A stretch of DNA of 64,000 nt, taken from contig NZ_KI421517.1 in NCBI RefSeq assembly GCF_000473365.1, forward strand, positions 2,443,504 to 2,507,503. Direction: 5' to 3'. Positions 54,556 through 63,204 of this stretch are shown here, one piece after another. Each line of letters begins with the position of its first letter. Position 1 is the stretch's first letter. The position numbers were made by a program, and so were the translations under genes. A model generated the notes under the pieces. The model was given only the letters and a program-made list of their open reading frames with translations. It was not told the origin of the DNA and did not search any database. The stretch is from Adhaeribacter aquaticus DSM 16391 (lineage in GTDB: Bacteria > Bacteroidota > Bacteroidia > Cytophagales > Hymenobacteraceae).

Positions 54556-54750
54556 ATGATTATTGTTAACGTAAAAGATAACGAGTCAGTAGACAGAGCT
54601 CTTAAAAGATTCAAGAAAAAATTTGAAAGAACTGGTGTTTTAAAAGAGTTACGTTCTCGTACTTATTTTGAAAAACCATCTGTGTCTAAAAAAAGACAAA
54701 AAGAGAGAGCTATTTACAAACAGCAACTTTTCGCAAACGAAAATTACTAG
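54556..54750 (+). CDS. rpsU: 30S ribosomal protein S21
   Basis: 64 residues, the normal bS21 length. The basic protein begins MIIVNVKDNESVDRALKRFK and contains RSRTYFEKPSVSKKRQK. It binds the 30S subunit near the 16S 3' end; in Bacteroidota it helps occlude the anti-Shine-Dalgarno. It opens an rpsU-xerC-hpf gene set with a good promoter in front. Confidence 0.97.
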   Translation: MIIVNVKDNESVDRALKRFKKKFERTGVLKELRSRTYFEKPSVSKKRQKERAIYKQQLFANENY

Positions 54751-54820
54751 TTCTTACTAGCTTTTATATTACAATTCCATAAATTAGCGCATGTGATGTT
54801 AAGGACACAGCCGCTGGTTT

Positions 54821-55699
54821 ATGGAATTATTTTTTAAATACCTTCAATTTGAGAAGCGTTATAGCCCACATACGCTTCTCTCTTACCAAACTGATTTAGG
54901 TCAGTTTTCCGAATATTTATCTAGCACTTACCAAATTACTGATTTAGCTGAAGCAGATCACGCAATTATTCGTTCCTGGATTGTTTCGCTCGTTCAAAAA
55001 AATTTAGATTCCCGCACCATTAACCGCAAAATAGCCTGTCTAAGGTCTTATTATAAATTTTTACTCCGAAACAACCGGATAACTCAAAATCCAACTTTAA
55101 AAATTACCCCACCTAAAACGGCCAAAAAGCTTCCTGCCTTTGTACCGGAAGAAACATTTAACACCTTTTTAAATTCTTTTGAATTTGAGGATTCTTTTGA
55201 GGGTTACCGGGACAAACTTATTCTGGAGTTGTTGTACGGCACAGGGATGCGCTTAGCGGAATTAATTGGTATTAAAGAATTAGATATTGATTCTTTCAAT
55301 AAAACCGTTAAGGTATTAGGCAAGGGCAATAAAGAGCGAATAATTCCAATAAACGACTCTTTACACACCACCTTATTACTGTATCTGGAAAAGAAAAAAA
55401 CCAAATTTTCAGATAACATTCCCGTAAAACTGCTCGTTACTAATAAAGCACTTCCGCTTTATCCGAAGTTTGTTTATAGAACTGTAAAAAAATATATTAA
55501 CTTGGTTACAACATCGGAACATGCTAGTCCGCACGTATTGCGCCATTCGTTTGCCACTCATTTACTTAATAAAGGGGCAGACCTGAATGCCATAAAAGAT
55601 CTGCTGGGTCATAGTAGTCTGGCTTCAACCCAAGTTTACACGCATAATTCTATAGAGAAGCTAAAATCGATTTTTGATAAAGCACATCCTAAAGCGTAA
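54821..55699 (+). CDS. XerC/XerD-type tyrosine recombinase
   Basis: 292 residues. SAM-like N-terminal DNA-binding domain (1-95), catalytic domain with Arg144 (TGMRLAELIG), Lys168, His238-x2-Arg241 (HVLRHSFATH), His264 and Tyr273 (QVYTHNSIEK), all expected residues present. Length and housekeeping context fit chromosome-dimer resolution at dif. Whether it is XerC or XerD cannot be told from this alone. It lies between rpsU and hpf, an arrangement familiar in Bacteroidota, so it is not evidence of a mobile element. Confidence 0.93.
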   Translation: MELFFKYLQFEKRYSPHTLLSYQTDLGQFSEYLSSTYQITDLAEADHAIIRSWIVSLVQKNLDSRTINRKIACLRSYYKFLLRNNRITQNPTLKITPPKTAKKLPAFVPEETFNTFLNSFEFEDSFEGYRDKLILELLYGTGMRLAELIGIKELDIDSFNKTVKVLGKGNKERIIPINDSLHTTLLLYLEKKKTKFSDNIPVKLLVTNKALPLYPKFVYRTVKKYINLVTTSEHASPHVLRHSFATHLLNKGADLNAIKDLLGHSSLASTQVYTHNSIEKLKSIFDKAHPKA

Positions 55700-55725
55700 G
55701 TAAGTTCAACTAAAATTTAAAGACT

Positions 55726-56025
55726 ATGAAATTACAAATTCATTCCGTCCACTTCGACGCCGACAGCGGTTTAACTGATTTTGTTCAGCAAAAATTAAAT
55801 AAACTCGATACTTTTTATGACCGGATTGTTGAAGGGGAGGTTTTTTTAAAACATGACAATAATAGCTCCACTGAAAATAAAATTGTTGAAGTTAAATTGT
55901 TTGTACCGGGCTCTACTCTCTTTGCAAAAGAAGAAGCAGGCACTTTTGAATCTGCTACAGATCAGATTTTAGATTCTATGAGCAGGCAATTAAAGAAATA
56001 TAAAGAAAAATTGAGCTCTCATTAA
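55726..56025 (+). CDS. hpf: Ribosome hibernation-promoting factor (HPF/YfiA)
   Basis: 99 residues, a short-form HPF without the long C-terminal dimerisation domain. Begins MKLQIHSVHFDADSGLTDFV and has KLNKLDTFYDRIVEGEVFLK and LFAKEEAGTFESATDQILDSM. It binds the 30S subunit and inactivates ribosomes in stationary phase. It follows xerC by 26 bp and ends in a 27-bp perfect hairpin. Confidence 0.94.
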   Translation: MKLQIHSVHFDADSGLTDFVQQKLNKLDTFYDRIVEGEVFLKHDNNSSTENKIVEVKLFVPGSTLFAKEEAGTFESATDQILDSMSRQLKKYKEKLSSH

Positions 56026-56051
56026 ATTATAGTACAACACTAGCTTTTGAG

Positions 56052-56111
56052 GTTTATAAATATAAAAGCCCGGTAATCAAGTTAGATTACCGGGCTTTTA
56101 TATTTATAAAC
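56052..56111. terminator. Bidirectional terminator between hpf and metK, 27-bp perfect stem
   Basis: The stem runs from GTTTATAAATATAAAAGCCC (56052) to 56078, with an exact complement at 56085-56111 and a 6-nt loop (aagtta). The core AAAGCCCGGTAATC is the GC-rich part; TTTTTATT follows on the plus strand. metK ends 7 bp away. Confidence 0.9.
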
Positions 56112-56117
56112 TTTTTA

Positions 56118-57371
56118 TTATAAGTTAAAAGCAGTTTTTACTTTATCTACAAAATCCAGCTTTTCCCAAGTAAATAATTCCACCTCAAGCTTTTGCGTAT
56201 CGCCATTTGCGCCTGAGAATACTTTTGTTACGGTTTCATTTTTTCGGCCCATATGCCCATAAGCCGCTGTTTCTGCATAAATAGGATTCCGTAATTTCAA
56301 TCTGGTTTCTATTCCGTACGGTGTCATATCAAACAACTCAGCTACTTTTTGTGCTATTTCCCCATCTGTATAATCAACCTTAGAGGTACCATAAGTATTT
56401 ACATAAATACCCATAGGATCTTTTACCCCAATAGCATAAGAAACCTGAACCAGAATTTCGTCGGCCACTCCGGCGGCCACCATATTTTTAGCAATATGAC
56501 GCGTGGCATAAGCGGCTGAACGGTCTACTTTTGAAGGATCTTTACCAGAGAAAGCTCCACCTCCGTGCGCCCCTTTACCTCCATAAGTATCAACAATAAT
56601 TTTACGACCAGTTAACCCGGTATCGCCATGAGGTCCGCCTATTACAAATTTACCGGTTGGATTGATATGGTATTTAATTTGGTCTGTAAACAAAGGTTGT
56701 AGTTCAGGCTTCAGCTGACTTTTTACCCGCGGAATTAAAATATTAATGATGTCTTCCTGAATTTTTTGCTGCATAGCTTCTTCCGAATCAAAATCATCAT
56801 GCTGAGTAGAAACGACGATAGCATCAATTCTAATAGGTTTATGATCATCGCTATACTCAATAGTTACCTGCGATTTTGCATCCGGGCGCAAATAAGTAAT
56901 ATCTGTATTTTCCCGACGTATGGCTGCTAACTCAATTAATATTTTATGAGCCAAATCCAAAGCTAAAGGCATATAGTTATCTGTTTCGCTGGTAGCATAG
57001 CCAAACATCATACCCTGGTCACCGGCACCTTGTTCTTGTTTATTAACCCGGTCTACTCCCTGGTTTATATCTGCTGACTGCTCATGTATAGCAGAAAGAA
57101 TACCACAGGAATTAGCTTCAAACATATACTCAGACTTAGTATAGCCAATTTTACGAATAACGTCTCTGGCTATTTTCTGAACATCTAAATAGGTAGTAGA
57201 TTTAACTTCTCCTGCCAAAATTACCTGACCTGTTGTAACAAGTGTTTCACAGGCTACTTTAGAATCAGGATCCCATGCTAAAAAATTATCAATTAGGGCA
57301 TCCGAAATCTGATCGGCAACCTTATCTGGGTGTCCCTCCGACACGGATTCTGAAGTGAATAAATATGGCAT
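56118..57371 (-). CDS. metK: S-adenosylmethionine synthetase
   Basis: 417 residues. Makes SAM from ATP and methionine; cytoplasmic. Signatures: [52 protein letters not shown], and a [19 protein letters not shown] motif. No SAM riboswitch or leader structure is visible in the short upstream region. The minus-strand -7 element at 57404 fits its promoter. Confidence 0.98.
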   Translation of the reverse strand: MPYLFTSESVSEGHPDKVADQISDALIDNFLAWDPDSKVACETLVTTGQVILAGEVKSTTYLDVQKIARDVIRKIGYTKSEYMFEANSCGILSAIHEQSADINQGVDRVNKQEQGAGDQGMMFGYATSETDNYMPLALDLAHKILIELAAIRRENTDITYLRPDAKSQVTIEYSDDHKPIRIDAIVVSTQHDDFDSEEAMQQKIQEDIINILIPRVKSQLKPELQPLFTDQIKYHINPTGKFVIGGPHGDTGLTGRKIIVDTYGGKGAHGGGAFSGKDPSKVDRSAAYATRHIAKNMVAAGVADEILVQVSYAIGVKDPMGIYVNTYGTSKVDYTDGEIAQKVAELFDMTPYGIETRLKLRNPIYAETAAYGHMGRKNETVTKVFSGANGDTQKLEVELFTWEKLDFVDKVKTAFNL

Positions 57372-57403
57372 TCCTTTTTGAGTAACAGATTTAAATTTAT
57401 TTG

Positions 57404-57411
57404 CAAAGCTA
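57404..57411 (-). promoter_or_regulatory. Candidate -7 box of metK
   Basis: Exact TAGCTTTG on the minus strand, 32 nt before the ATG. The -33 position has TTT rather than TTG at the 19-nt distance. Confidence 0.5.
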
Positions 57412-57486
57412 ATATATTCAGTTAATAGTAAAAATATAACTAGCCGCCTTTCGGAAATTTTAAAATATCAATTTTATTTCATCTTT

Positions 57487-58140
57487 TTATTTAAAAATAG
57501 CCGCATTTTTAGGAAATAAAACGATACTCATAAACATAAAACAAGTACCGAATTCCAGTAATTCTGCCCGCTTACCCGACGGACACAAAGCTATCAAACT
57601 AAAAACTAACAAAAGAGAAACCGTTTGATACCATTGAGGTACCGGAACTGCTGATTGATTTACAAAATCCCTGATTTTACTGGAGCGCTTATATAAAACA
57701 GGTAGAACAAGTAAATAAAAGGCTATAACTAAGATTAATAAGCGGGAAAAAATAATGAGGTTAATACTTTTACCCGCAACTACCAAATTATGAAAGTTCG
57801 TTTCGCGTTGAGAGTTATTACGGGTAAAAAATTCAGAACTTTTTACCTGAAATAAGCGCTGCCCCCAACTTAATTCTTCTCCTGCCACAAATAAGCAAAG
57901 GCCTGCTAATACTAATAAAGCAAAAAGAAAAAAAGGCTTGCGGCGATTTTTTAAATTCCAGAACCTGACCAAGCAAGCGCCCAAAATAACACATAAAGCA
58001 ATAACCGTCATCCACTCTATAAACCCATCCTCTACGGCATAGGTAAAATCAAACCAATATTGGTCGGCTCGGGACATAACAATACCGAAAAGGAGCAATC
58101 CAAATGTTATATACAAGATTAATGACTCAATTTTCGACAT
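57487..58140 (-). CDS. Uncharacterised six-helix membrane protein with GEELSWGQR motif
   Basis: 217 residues with about six hydrophobic helices. A conserved-looking FVAGEELSWGQRLFQ lies near residue 86, and EDGFIEWMTVIAL in the second helix contributes further acidic residues. The charged motif inside a membrane protein suggests an active or binding site; I have seen this signature in uncharacterised membrane proteins near sugar or lipid genes but cannot name a function. Divergent from the PAP2 gene. Confidence 0.78.
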   Translation of the reverse strand: MSKIESLILYITFGLLLFGIVMSRADQYWFDFTYAVEDGFIEWMTVIALCVILGACLVRFWNLKNRRKPFFLFALLVLAGLCLFVAGEELSWGQRLFQVKSSEFFTRNNSQRETNFHNLVVAGKSINLIIFSRLLILVIAFYLLVLPVLYKRSSKIRDFVNQSAVPVPQWYQTVSLLLVFSLIALCPSGKRAELLEFGTCFMFMSIVLFPKNAAIFK

Positions 58141-58292
58141 TTTTAATTCAATTATTAAAGTAAGTATTGAATTTCAAAGATACATCTAATTCTTATCCTT
58201 CACCAAAACACGGTGATACCGGATTTGGAATAAACTTTTAAAGAGAAAACGCGTTTCAACCTTTTACAATATTCTGATTTTACTATACCACT

Positions 58293-59099
58293 ATGAAAAA
58301 ATATTTATTCATTTTAATCTCTGTCTTATCACTTAGCTTTAATACTCAGGCACAAACAGAATCTCCTTATACAACTAAAGTAAAGGTAGATTTACCTGTA
58401 ACTGCTGCTGGTGTTGGATTAAGTGGCTTAGGCGTTTATTTTATCAGCAAGAAGGATCGTTTAAATGAACAGGCGGTACGGCAAATAAGCAAAAATGAAG
58501 TTAATGCCTTCGACCGTTTTTCAGCGGGAAATTATAGCGAAAGCGCCAAAAATTTAAGTGATATTCCGTTTTACGGCTCTTTTGTAATGCCATTGGCCTT
58601 ACTTCTGGATAAAGACGTTTACCACAATGCCCCCCAGGTTTTCTTACTTTACGGCGAAACGATGTCTGTAACTGGCGCTTTGTTTGCCATGACTGCTGGT
58701 CTTGTAGACAGAAAAAGACCTTTGGTTTACAGTCAGGAAGCCCCAATTCGTGAGCGAACCAGTAAAAATGCCCGCAATTCATTTTTTGCTGGGCACCCGG
58801 CGGCTACCGCTACTGCAACATTTTTTGTAGCTAAAGTTTTTAATGATTTTAATCCGGATTCGCCAGCCCGTCCTTTTGTTTGGGGGGCAGCAGCGGCTGT
58901 TCCGGCGGCTGTTGGTTATTTAAGATTAAAAGCGGGGAAGCACTTTTTAAGCGATGTAATCATTGGTTATACAATTGGTACAACGGTAGGTATTTTAGTA
59001 CCTCATCTTCATAAAAAGGGCAATAATTCTGGCTTGTCAATCACCCCAACTTATAATAGAATAGAAGGCAGAGGTTTAGCTTTAAACTATACGTTTTAA
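58293..59099 (+). CDS. PAP2-family phosphatase
   Basis: 268 residues with a signal-like N-terminus (1-21, NTQAQ). The acid phosphatase motifs are present: KRPLVY (Arg142-Pro143), SFFAGHPA (163-170; the usual PSGH has Phe-Ala in place of Pro-Ser) and R-x5-H-x3-D (Arg211, His217, Asp221). PAP2 enzymes dephosphorylate lipid phosphates or undecaprenyl pyrophosphate in the periplasm. The helix count is low for a classic membrane PAP2, so it may be a periplasmic or outer-membrane-associated member. Confidence 0.87.
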   Translation: MKKYLFILISVLSLSFNTQAQTESPYTTKVKVDLPVTAAGVGLSGLGVYFISKKDRLNEQAVRQISKNEVNAFDRFSAGNYSESAKNLSDIPFYGSFVMPLALLLDKDVYHNAPQVFLLYGETMSVTGALFAMTAGLVDRKRPLVYSQEAPIRERTSKNARNSFFAGHPAATATATFFVAKVFNDFNPDSPARPFVWGAAAAVPAAVGYLRLKAGKHFLSDVIIGYTIGTTVGILVPHLHKKGNNSGLSITPTYNRIEGRGLALNYTF

Positions 59100-59122
59100 T
59101 AATTCAAGGCCAAGTCCGGGCT

Positions 59123-59580
59123 TTACCATACCTGGTATAGTCCTGGCTTGGTTATTTGCATACCCTGTTCCGGATGCTTAAGCTGGTTAAAATTATATTT
59201 GGCAAATAAGTTCTGGGCATCCTGGATCATAAGCCAGAACCACCACATTTCTTTCAAATCTTTATGATTCATAATAAGCTTGTTTAACCATTGTCCCAGC
59301 CCCGATTTTGATATGCGGTAGTGCAAAGACATCGGCTAAATAGGCGAAAGAGGTATTATTTGGTCATACCCAATTTGATTTTCCGGATGGTATAGTTTAA
59401 AATTCAGCAGATACTTGATTGCCTGTTCTACTAAATGAAAAGGGATAATAAGGTATTTTTTGGGCCTAATACAATTGCTTCCATAAGTATTGGCCAATTA
59501 CTCTAATATGAAGCTTTTCCGGAGGCAGACAAGTAAATAGCTGATTGTCATATTCCTGATGCAGTTCCTGTAGCTTTTAA
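59123..59580 (-). pseudogene. Decayed GNAT acetyltransferase gene
   Basis: Pieces of one GNAT appear in order on the minus strand but in different frames. They are LPPEKLHIRVIGQYL, then a Trp-to-stop change in Y-W-A-K (TAG at 59466-59468), then VEQAIKYLLNFKLYHPENQIGY, TSFAYLADVFALP, and the C-terminal GLGQWLNKLIMNHKDLKEMW..DAQNLFAKYNF..LKHPEQGMQI. At least three frame changes and one nonsense codon separate them. The last piece alone is an open frame of 69 codons. The start is not preserved clearly; the relic extends to about 59580. Confidence 0.8.
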
Positions 59581-59627
59581 TGGAGTATGATTGATGATCT
59601 CAAATACTGTTATGAAATTTAATTAAC

Positions 59628-59966
59628 TTAAGCTGTAAGCACTTTTCTGGTAAAGAAACCTGCTAAAGCTGCAATACCGCCTACCAAACCTCCTAAGATT
59701 ACCGTTACCAGTACTAATAGAAACGGATGAGGTAACGTAAATAAAGTGGCTACTCTGGTAGTTAGAATCCCATCGTTTCGGATATGTTGAAATAAAGCCA
59801 TGGCCAGCCAACCCAGGGCAATACCATTAAATCCAGCTACAAAAGCATGGCTTATTTTTCGGGCTAACAGAAAGGCCAATACAAAAGAAACAACTGCTAA
59901 TATCCACCAAGGCAAAAACAGTTGCAGCAAAAATCCAACAATAGTAATTAGGAGGAAAAGACGCAT
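59628..59966 (-). CDS. Small integral membrane protein
   Basis: 112 residues, three to four hydrophobic helices and few charged residues (PWWILAVVSFVLAFLLARKI, GWLAMALFQHI, VLVTVILGGLVGGIAALAGFF). No motif is recognised. It lies 22 bp downstream of the penicillin-acylase gene on the same strand, so it is probably co-transcribed. Function unknown. Confidence 0.75.
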   Translation of the reverse strand: MRLFLLITIVGFLLQLFLPWWILAVVSFVLAFLLARKISHAFVAGFNGIALGWLAMALFQHIRNDGILTTRVATLFTLPHPFLLVLVTVILGGLVGGIAALAGFFTRKVLTA

Positions 59967-59988
59967 TTAGTTTATTATTTATAAAAAA

Positions 59989-62424
59989 TTATTCGGGCTG
60001 AAGGTTTAAGGTTGCTAATACATTTTCCTTTTGCTCATTGGCACTTTGCAGGTAAACCAATTTATTTAATTTCCCCATCCGCCAGGTCTCAATCATGTTA
60101 TCATAATAAAAGCTGCCCGGGTTACCTGATTGCCCACCCGGATATACACCATAACCTTTTACCTGTGGCCCTAGTGCAACCACCATGCGCCAAGAAGGAC
60201 CTTTTCTTTCTCCGGTAGCATTTATAATATTGGGCCCGCCACCAATCATAATGTTTTCTTTTCCAAATCCGGGCAAACTGGCAATATGCTGAATGGAGGT
60301 ATTTTTAAACCGACCCCACTCCCAGCTTTTACCAATTGGCCCGTGCAGTTTGGTTAATTCTGCCATTGTTTCGCTAAAGGTTCTAGTAACTAAATAAGGC
60401 AAGGTTTCTTTTATAGGTGTACTGACGTTATCAAACCATTGGGCTTGTGGTTCTTGCAAAATCAGCTGAATAGTTCTGTCCTGACTTGGGTAACGCATTT
60501 CTAACCCCTCTCCTGATTTAAATTCATCATGCCAGATAGCTTTGGTTAATTTCTGCCACCAAACATCAAAAATTGTAGGGGGAATTTCATTGGCATTATT
60601 CAAGTACCGCCAGTTTTTAAGCTCGTGCCAGGCCTGCTGTTCATTTTTAGGCAGCTTATTTAAATTAATTTGGGAAAGTAAAACAGGTAAAACGGCCTCT
60701 CCCAAAATATTAAAATTATCATTTTGCAATTGCCGCAGACTATCTACACTTACCTTTTGCATAGCAGCCAGGCGCTGACTGATGCGAATGGCCCGGTCGG
60801 GGGAAGCATATTGCCAATTTAAATAATAAGGATAATCTGGCCCCGTTGAAAATTGGTTGGCAGAGAAAACAAAGCCCCTTTCCGGATTTTTAAGATGCGG
60901 ATTATGAGTTTGCGGCACCCAACCAGACCAATCGTGAGCCAGATTTGTACCATCCAATATAAACTTCCCCTGATTCTTATATTTTAACGGGAATTTACCA
61001 TTCACCCAAACAGCTATATCTTGGTGAACATCTGCGTAAATAAAATTTTGGGCAGGCGCCGTATACCAGGTTAAGGCCGCTAAATAATCCTGATAATTAC
61101 TTGCCCGATTTAAAAGATAAAACGTTCGTATTTCATTAGATTTTTCATGCGCAATCCAGCGAAAAGCATGAAATACTGGTGTATTCTTCTTAAAGGGCTT
61201 TTCTTTTTTGTTATGATAAACCACTGGTCCGTGGTGGGTATAATATACCGTATCTACTAAAGATTTCTTACCCCGAACTTTTATTCTTTCTGTTACCTGC
61301 CTTATTGGCTTCCATTGGTTCTGGTGCCAGTATTCCTGTTTTAAGCTATTTTTAAACTTTATCTGGTACCAGTCTTGCACATCAGCATCCACATTGGTTA
61401 CGCCCCAACTTACCTCCTTATTAAAACCGATAATAATATTAGGCGCTCCTGGCAAAGACACACCATAAGCATTTATACCCGGAGCCACTAACTGCACCTG
61501 ATACCAAATGGAAGGCAGATTTAGTTGTAAATGCGGATCATTAGCAAGTAAGGGATAGCCCGTAACAGACTTTGCTCCTGAAACTGCCCAATTATTACTA
61601 CCAATACCTTCTTCTTTATGCTTTAAAAACAAGTTTGGAACATAAGCTCCACTAAAATTAGCAGGAGGAGCAGGCACCGCAACAGGCTTAAAATCTAATT
61701 TTGTACCAACAGGCACAATTGGAACTTCCCGAAAAGGATAATCAGGAAATAAATCCTGCACCACCTCTAGCCCATATTTATTCAAAATATTGGTCATATA
61801 TAGATCGTCACCTTGACCAGCCAAATCGTAAGCCATTAATTTTAATAAAAGGGCACATTTTAAAGGTGTCCAGGACTCAGGTTCGTAATCCAGCAGTTTA
61901 TATTCTATTGGATAATCAGCAGGAGTAAGTTTTTTAATATAAGCGTTAACGCCAGCTGTAAAGGCTTCAACAGATTCTTTTGTTTCCGGGTCGGCCCTAA
62001 TACCAGCCAACGATTGCTGAGCACCGTAAACCATACCTATCCGGCGCTGGTACCGGTCTAATTCTATAGCTTTTTCCCCAACAATTTCTGAGATACGGCC
62101 GGCTGCTGCATGCGTCTGAAATTCCATTTGCCAAAGCCGGTCTTTGGCAGTTACATAGCCCTGGGCAAAATATAAATCGTAATTGTTACTGGCAAAAATG
62201 TGCGGCACCCGGTTTAGGTCGTACTGCACAACCACTGCCCCCTTTAATCCTTTTAAGTCTAAATTTTCTGATTTATTAGAGCTTGTGGCTTCAGCATTTT
62301 TCCAAAAGCCTGTAAATGGACTTAAAAATTTACCTAAAGGAGGAATATCACCATTTTTAGTGTTTAGGGCATATACCAGTATTATACAACTAAAAATACT
62401 TAACCCAGCTTTAAGTAACTTCAT
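59989..62424 (-). CDS. Penicillin-acylase-family Ntn hydrolase
   Basis: 811 residues. A signal or anchor is followed by an alpha-chain region (VVQYDLNRVPHIFASNNYDLYFAQGYV, DRLWQMEF). The precursor cleavage site is EEGIGSNNWAVSGAK: Ser after Gly becomes the N-terminal nucleophile of the beta chain after self-cleavage. ANDPHLQLNLPSIWYQV and VSWGVTNVDADVQDWY follow, as in penicillin G acylase and AHL acylases. It hydrolyses amide bonds of N-acyl compounds, probably in the periplasm; beta-lactam versus acyl-homoserine-lactone or other substrates cannot be told from sequence. Confidence 0.93.
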   Translation of the reverse strand: MKLLKAGLSIFSCIILVYALNTKNGDIPPLGKFLSPFTGFWKNAEATSSNKSENLDLKGLKGAVVVQYDLNRVPHIFASNNYDLYFAQGYVTAKDRLWQMEFQTHAAAGRISEIVGEKAIELDRYQRRIGMVYGAQQSLAGIRADPETKESVEAFTAGVNAYIKKLTPADYPIEYKLLDYEPESWTPLKCALLLKLMAYDLAGQGDDLYMTNILNKYGLEVVQDLFPDYPFREVPIVPVGTKLDFKPVAVPAPPANFSGAYVPNLFLKHKEEGIGSNNWAVSGAKSVTGYPLLANDPHLQLNLPSIWYQVQLVAPGINAYGVSLPGAPNIIIGFNKEVSWGVTNVDADVQDWYQIKFKNSLKQEYWHQNQWKPIRQVTERIKVRGKKSLVDTVYYTHHGPVVYHNKKEKPFKKNTPVFHAFRWIAHEKSNEIRTFYLLNRASNYQDYLAALTWYTAPAQNFIYADVHQDIAVWVNGKFPLKYKNQGKFILDGTNLAHDWSGWVPQTHNPHLKNPERGFVFSANQFSTGPDYPYYLNWQYASPDRAIRISQRLAAMQKVSVDSLRQLQNDNFNILGEAVLPVLLSQINLNKLPKNEQQAWHELKNWRYLNNANEIPPTIFDVWWQKLTKAIWHDEFKSGEGLEMRYPSQDRTIQLILQEPQAQWFDNVSTPIKETLPYLVTRTFSETMAELTKLHGPIGKSWEWGRFKNTSIQHIASLPGFGKENIMIGGGPNIINATGERKGPSWRMVVALGPQVKGYGVYPGGQSGNPGSFYYDNMIETWRMGKLNKLVYLQSANEQKENVLATLNLQPE

Positions 62425-62954
62425 GATAGATACGTTAAACCTTGTAGTTATAAATCAAAGGCAGATAAATTTCTACCTTGAATACTAATTTAATTTGAAC
62501 CCAATTGTAATCAAAAAATAGTATTCTTTCCACCAAGTTACTGTACTTAGGAAGGCAATTACTATAATGTAACTCCCTCCTATAAAGGAAATTAAAATGA
62601 TTTATATCCTCTATAAAATCACCTTCAGAAAAAATGTTCTTTCATTTAAAAAGTAAGAACCTAAACAAATTACCTCTTTTAATGCTGTTTTAATCTATAT
62701 AAACTTTAATATAATATAAAAATAACTTAAGAAAATACTATTTATTATTTATGGATAGGAGGTAAATATTTAAATTTTACTAAATCCATACATTAGGCTT
62801 TATGTTACCAAATTAAACTCACATTAAGAATCCGCAGATTCATCAAAACTATATTAACTAAATTTTAATATCTTTTTAACTAGCCCTTAATAACTTTTTT
62901 CAATATTGGTCTTTTTAAGGAGGAATTGTTTTACTGTACTAGAATTGCGAGACT
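62425..62954. other. AT-rich intergenic region, no clear gene
   Basis: About 530 bp with frequent stops in all frames. A minus-strand TGCCTTTG (62456-62463) could be the -7 box of the acylase gene. The AAGGAGG sequence near 62918 resembles a ribosome-binding site but has no good reading frame behind it. Confidence 0.4.
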
Positions 62955-63152
62955 GTGAAAAAAATAGTATTACCTACAAACCTAACTATTCCCTTGCTTC
63001 ATCTGATAAAGTTGGGGTTGCAAATAATGACAGGTCGAACGTGCCAGACTTTCCTGAAGGAAAATAAAGCTATTTTACAGGCTTCTTCACCAGAAAGAGA
63101 ATCTTCTGTGATGTGGCCATATACAAGGAGTCTGTCTCTAGCAATTGCTTAA
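62955..63152 (+). pseudogene. Possible relic of a universal-stress-like protein
   Basis: Frame of 65 codons with a GTG start. The N-terminus MKKIVLPTNLTIPLLHLIKL resembles the first beta strand and helix of UspA-type proteins (KKI-hydrophobic-PT), but the ATP-binding centre and most of the usual 140 or more residues are missing. It could be an internally deleted relic or a chance frame. Confidence 0.3.
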
Positions 63153-63204
63153 TTCTTTAATACCTGATTAATAAAGCTGTATCTAACCATTTATTTTAAT
63201 CCTT

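Noticed and set aside
54821-55699. Mobile-element or integron integrase
   Set aside because: Placement between rpsU and hpf and full XerC/D architecture indicate a housekeeping recombinase; no attachment repeats or cargo are seen.
57372-57486. SAM riboswitch in front of metK
   Set aside because: The leader to the predicted -7 box is only about 30 nt and shows no riboswitch-like stems.
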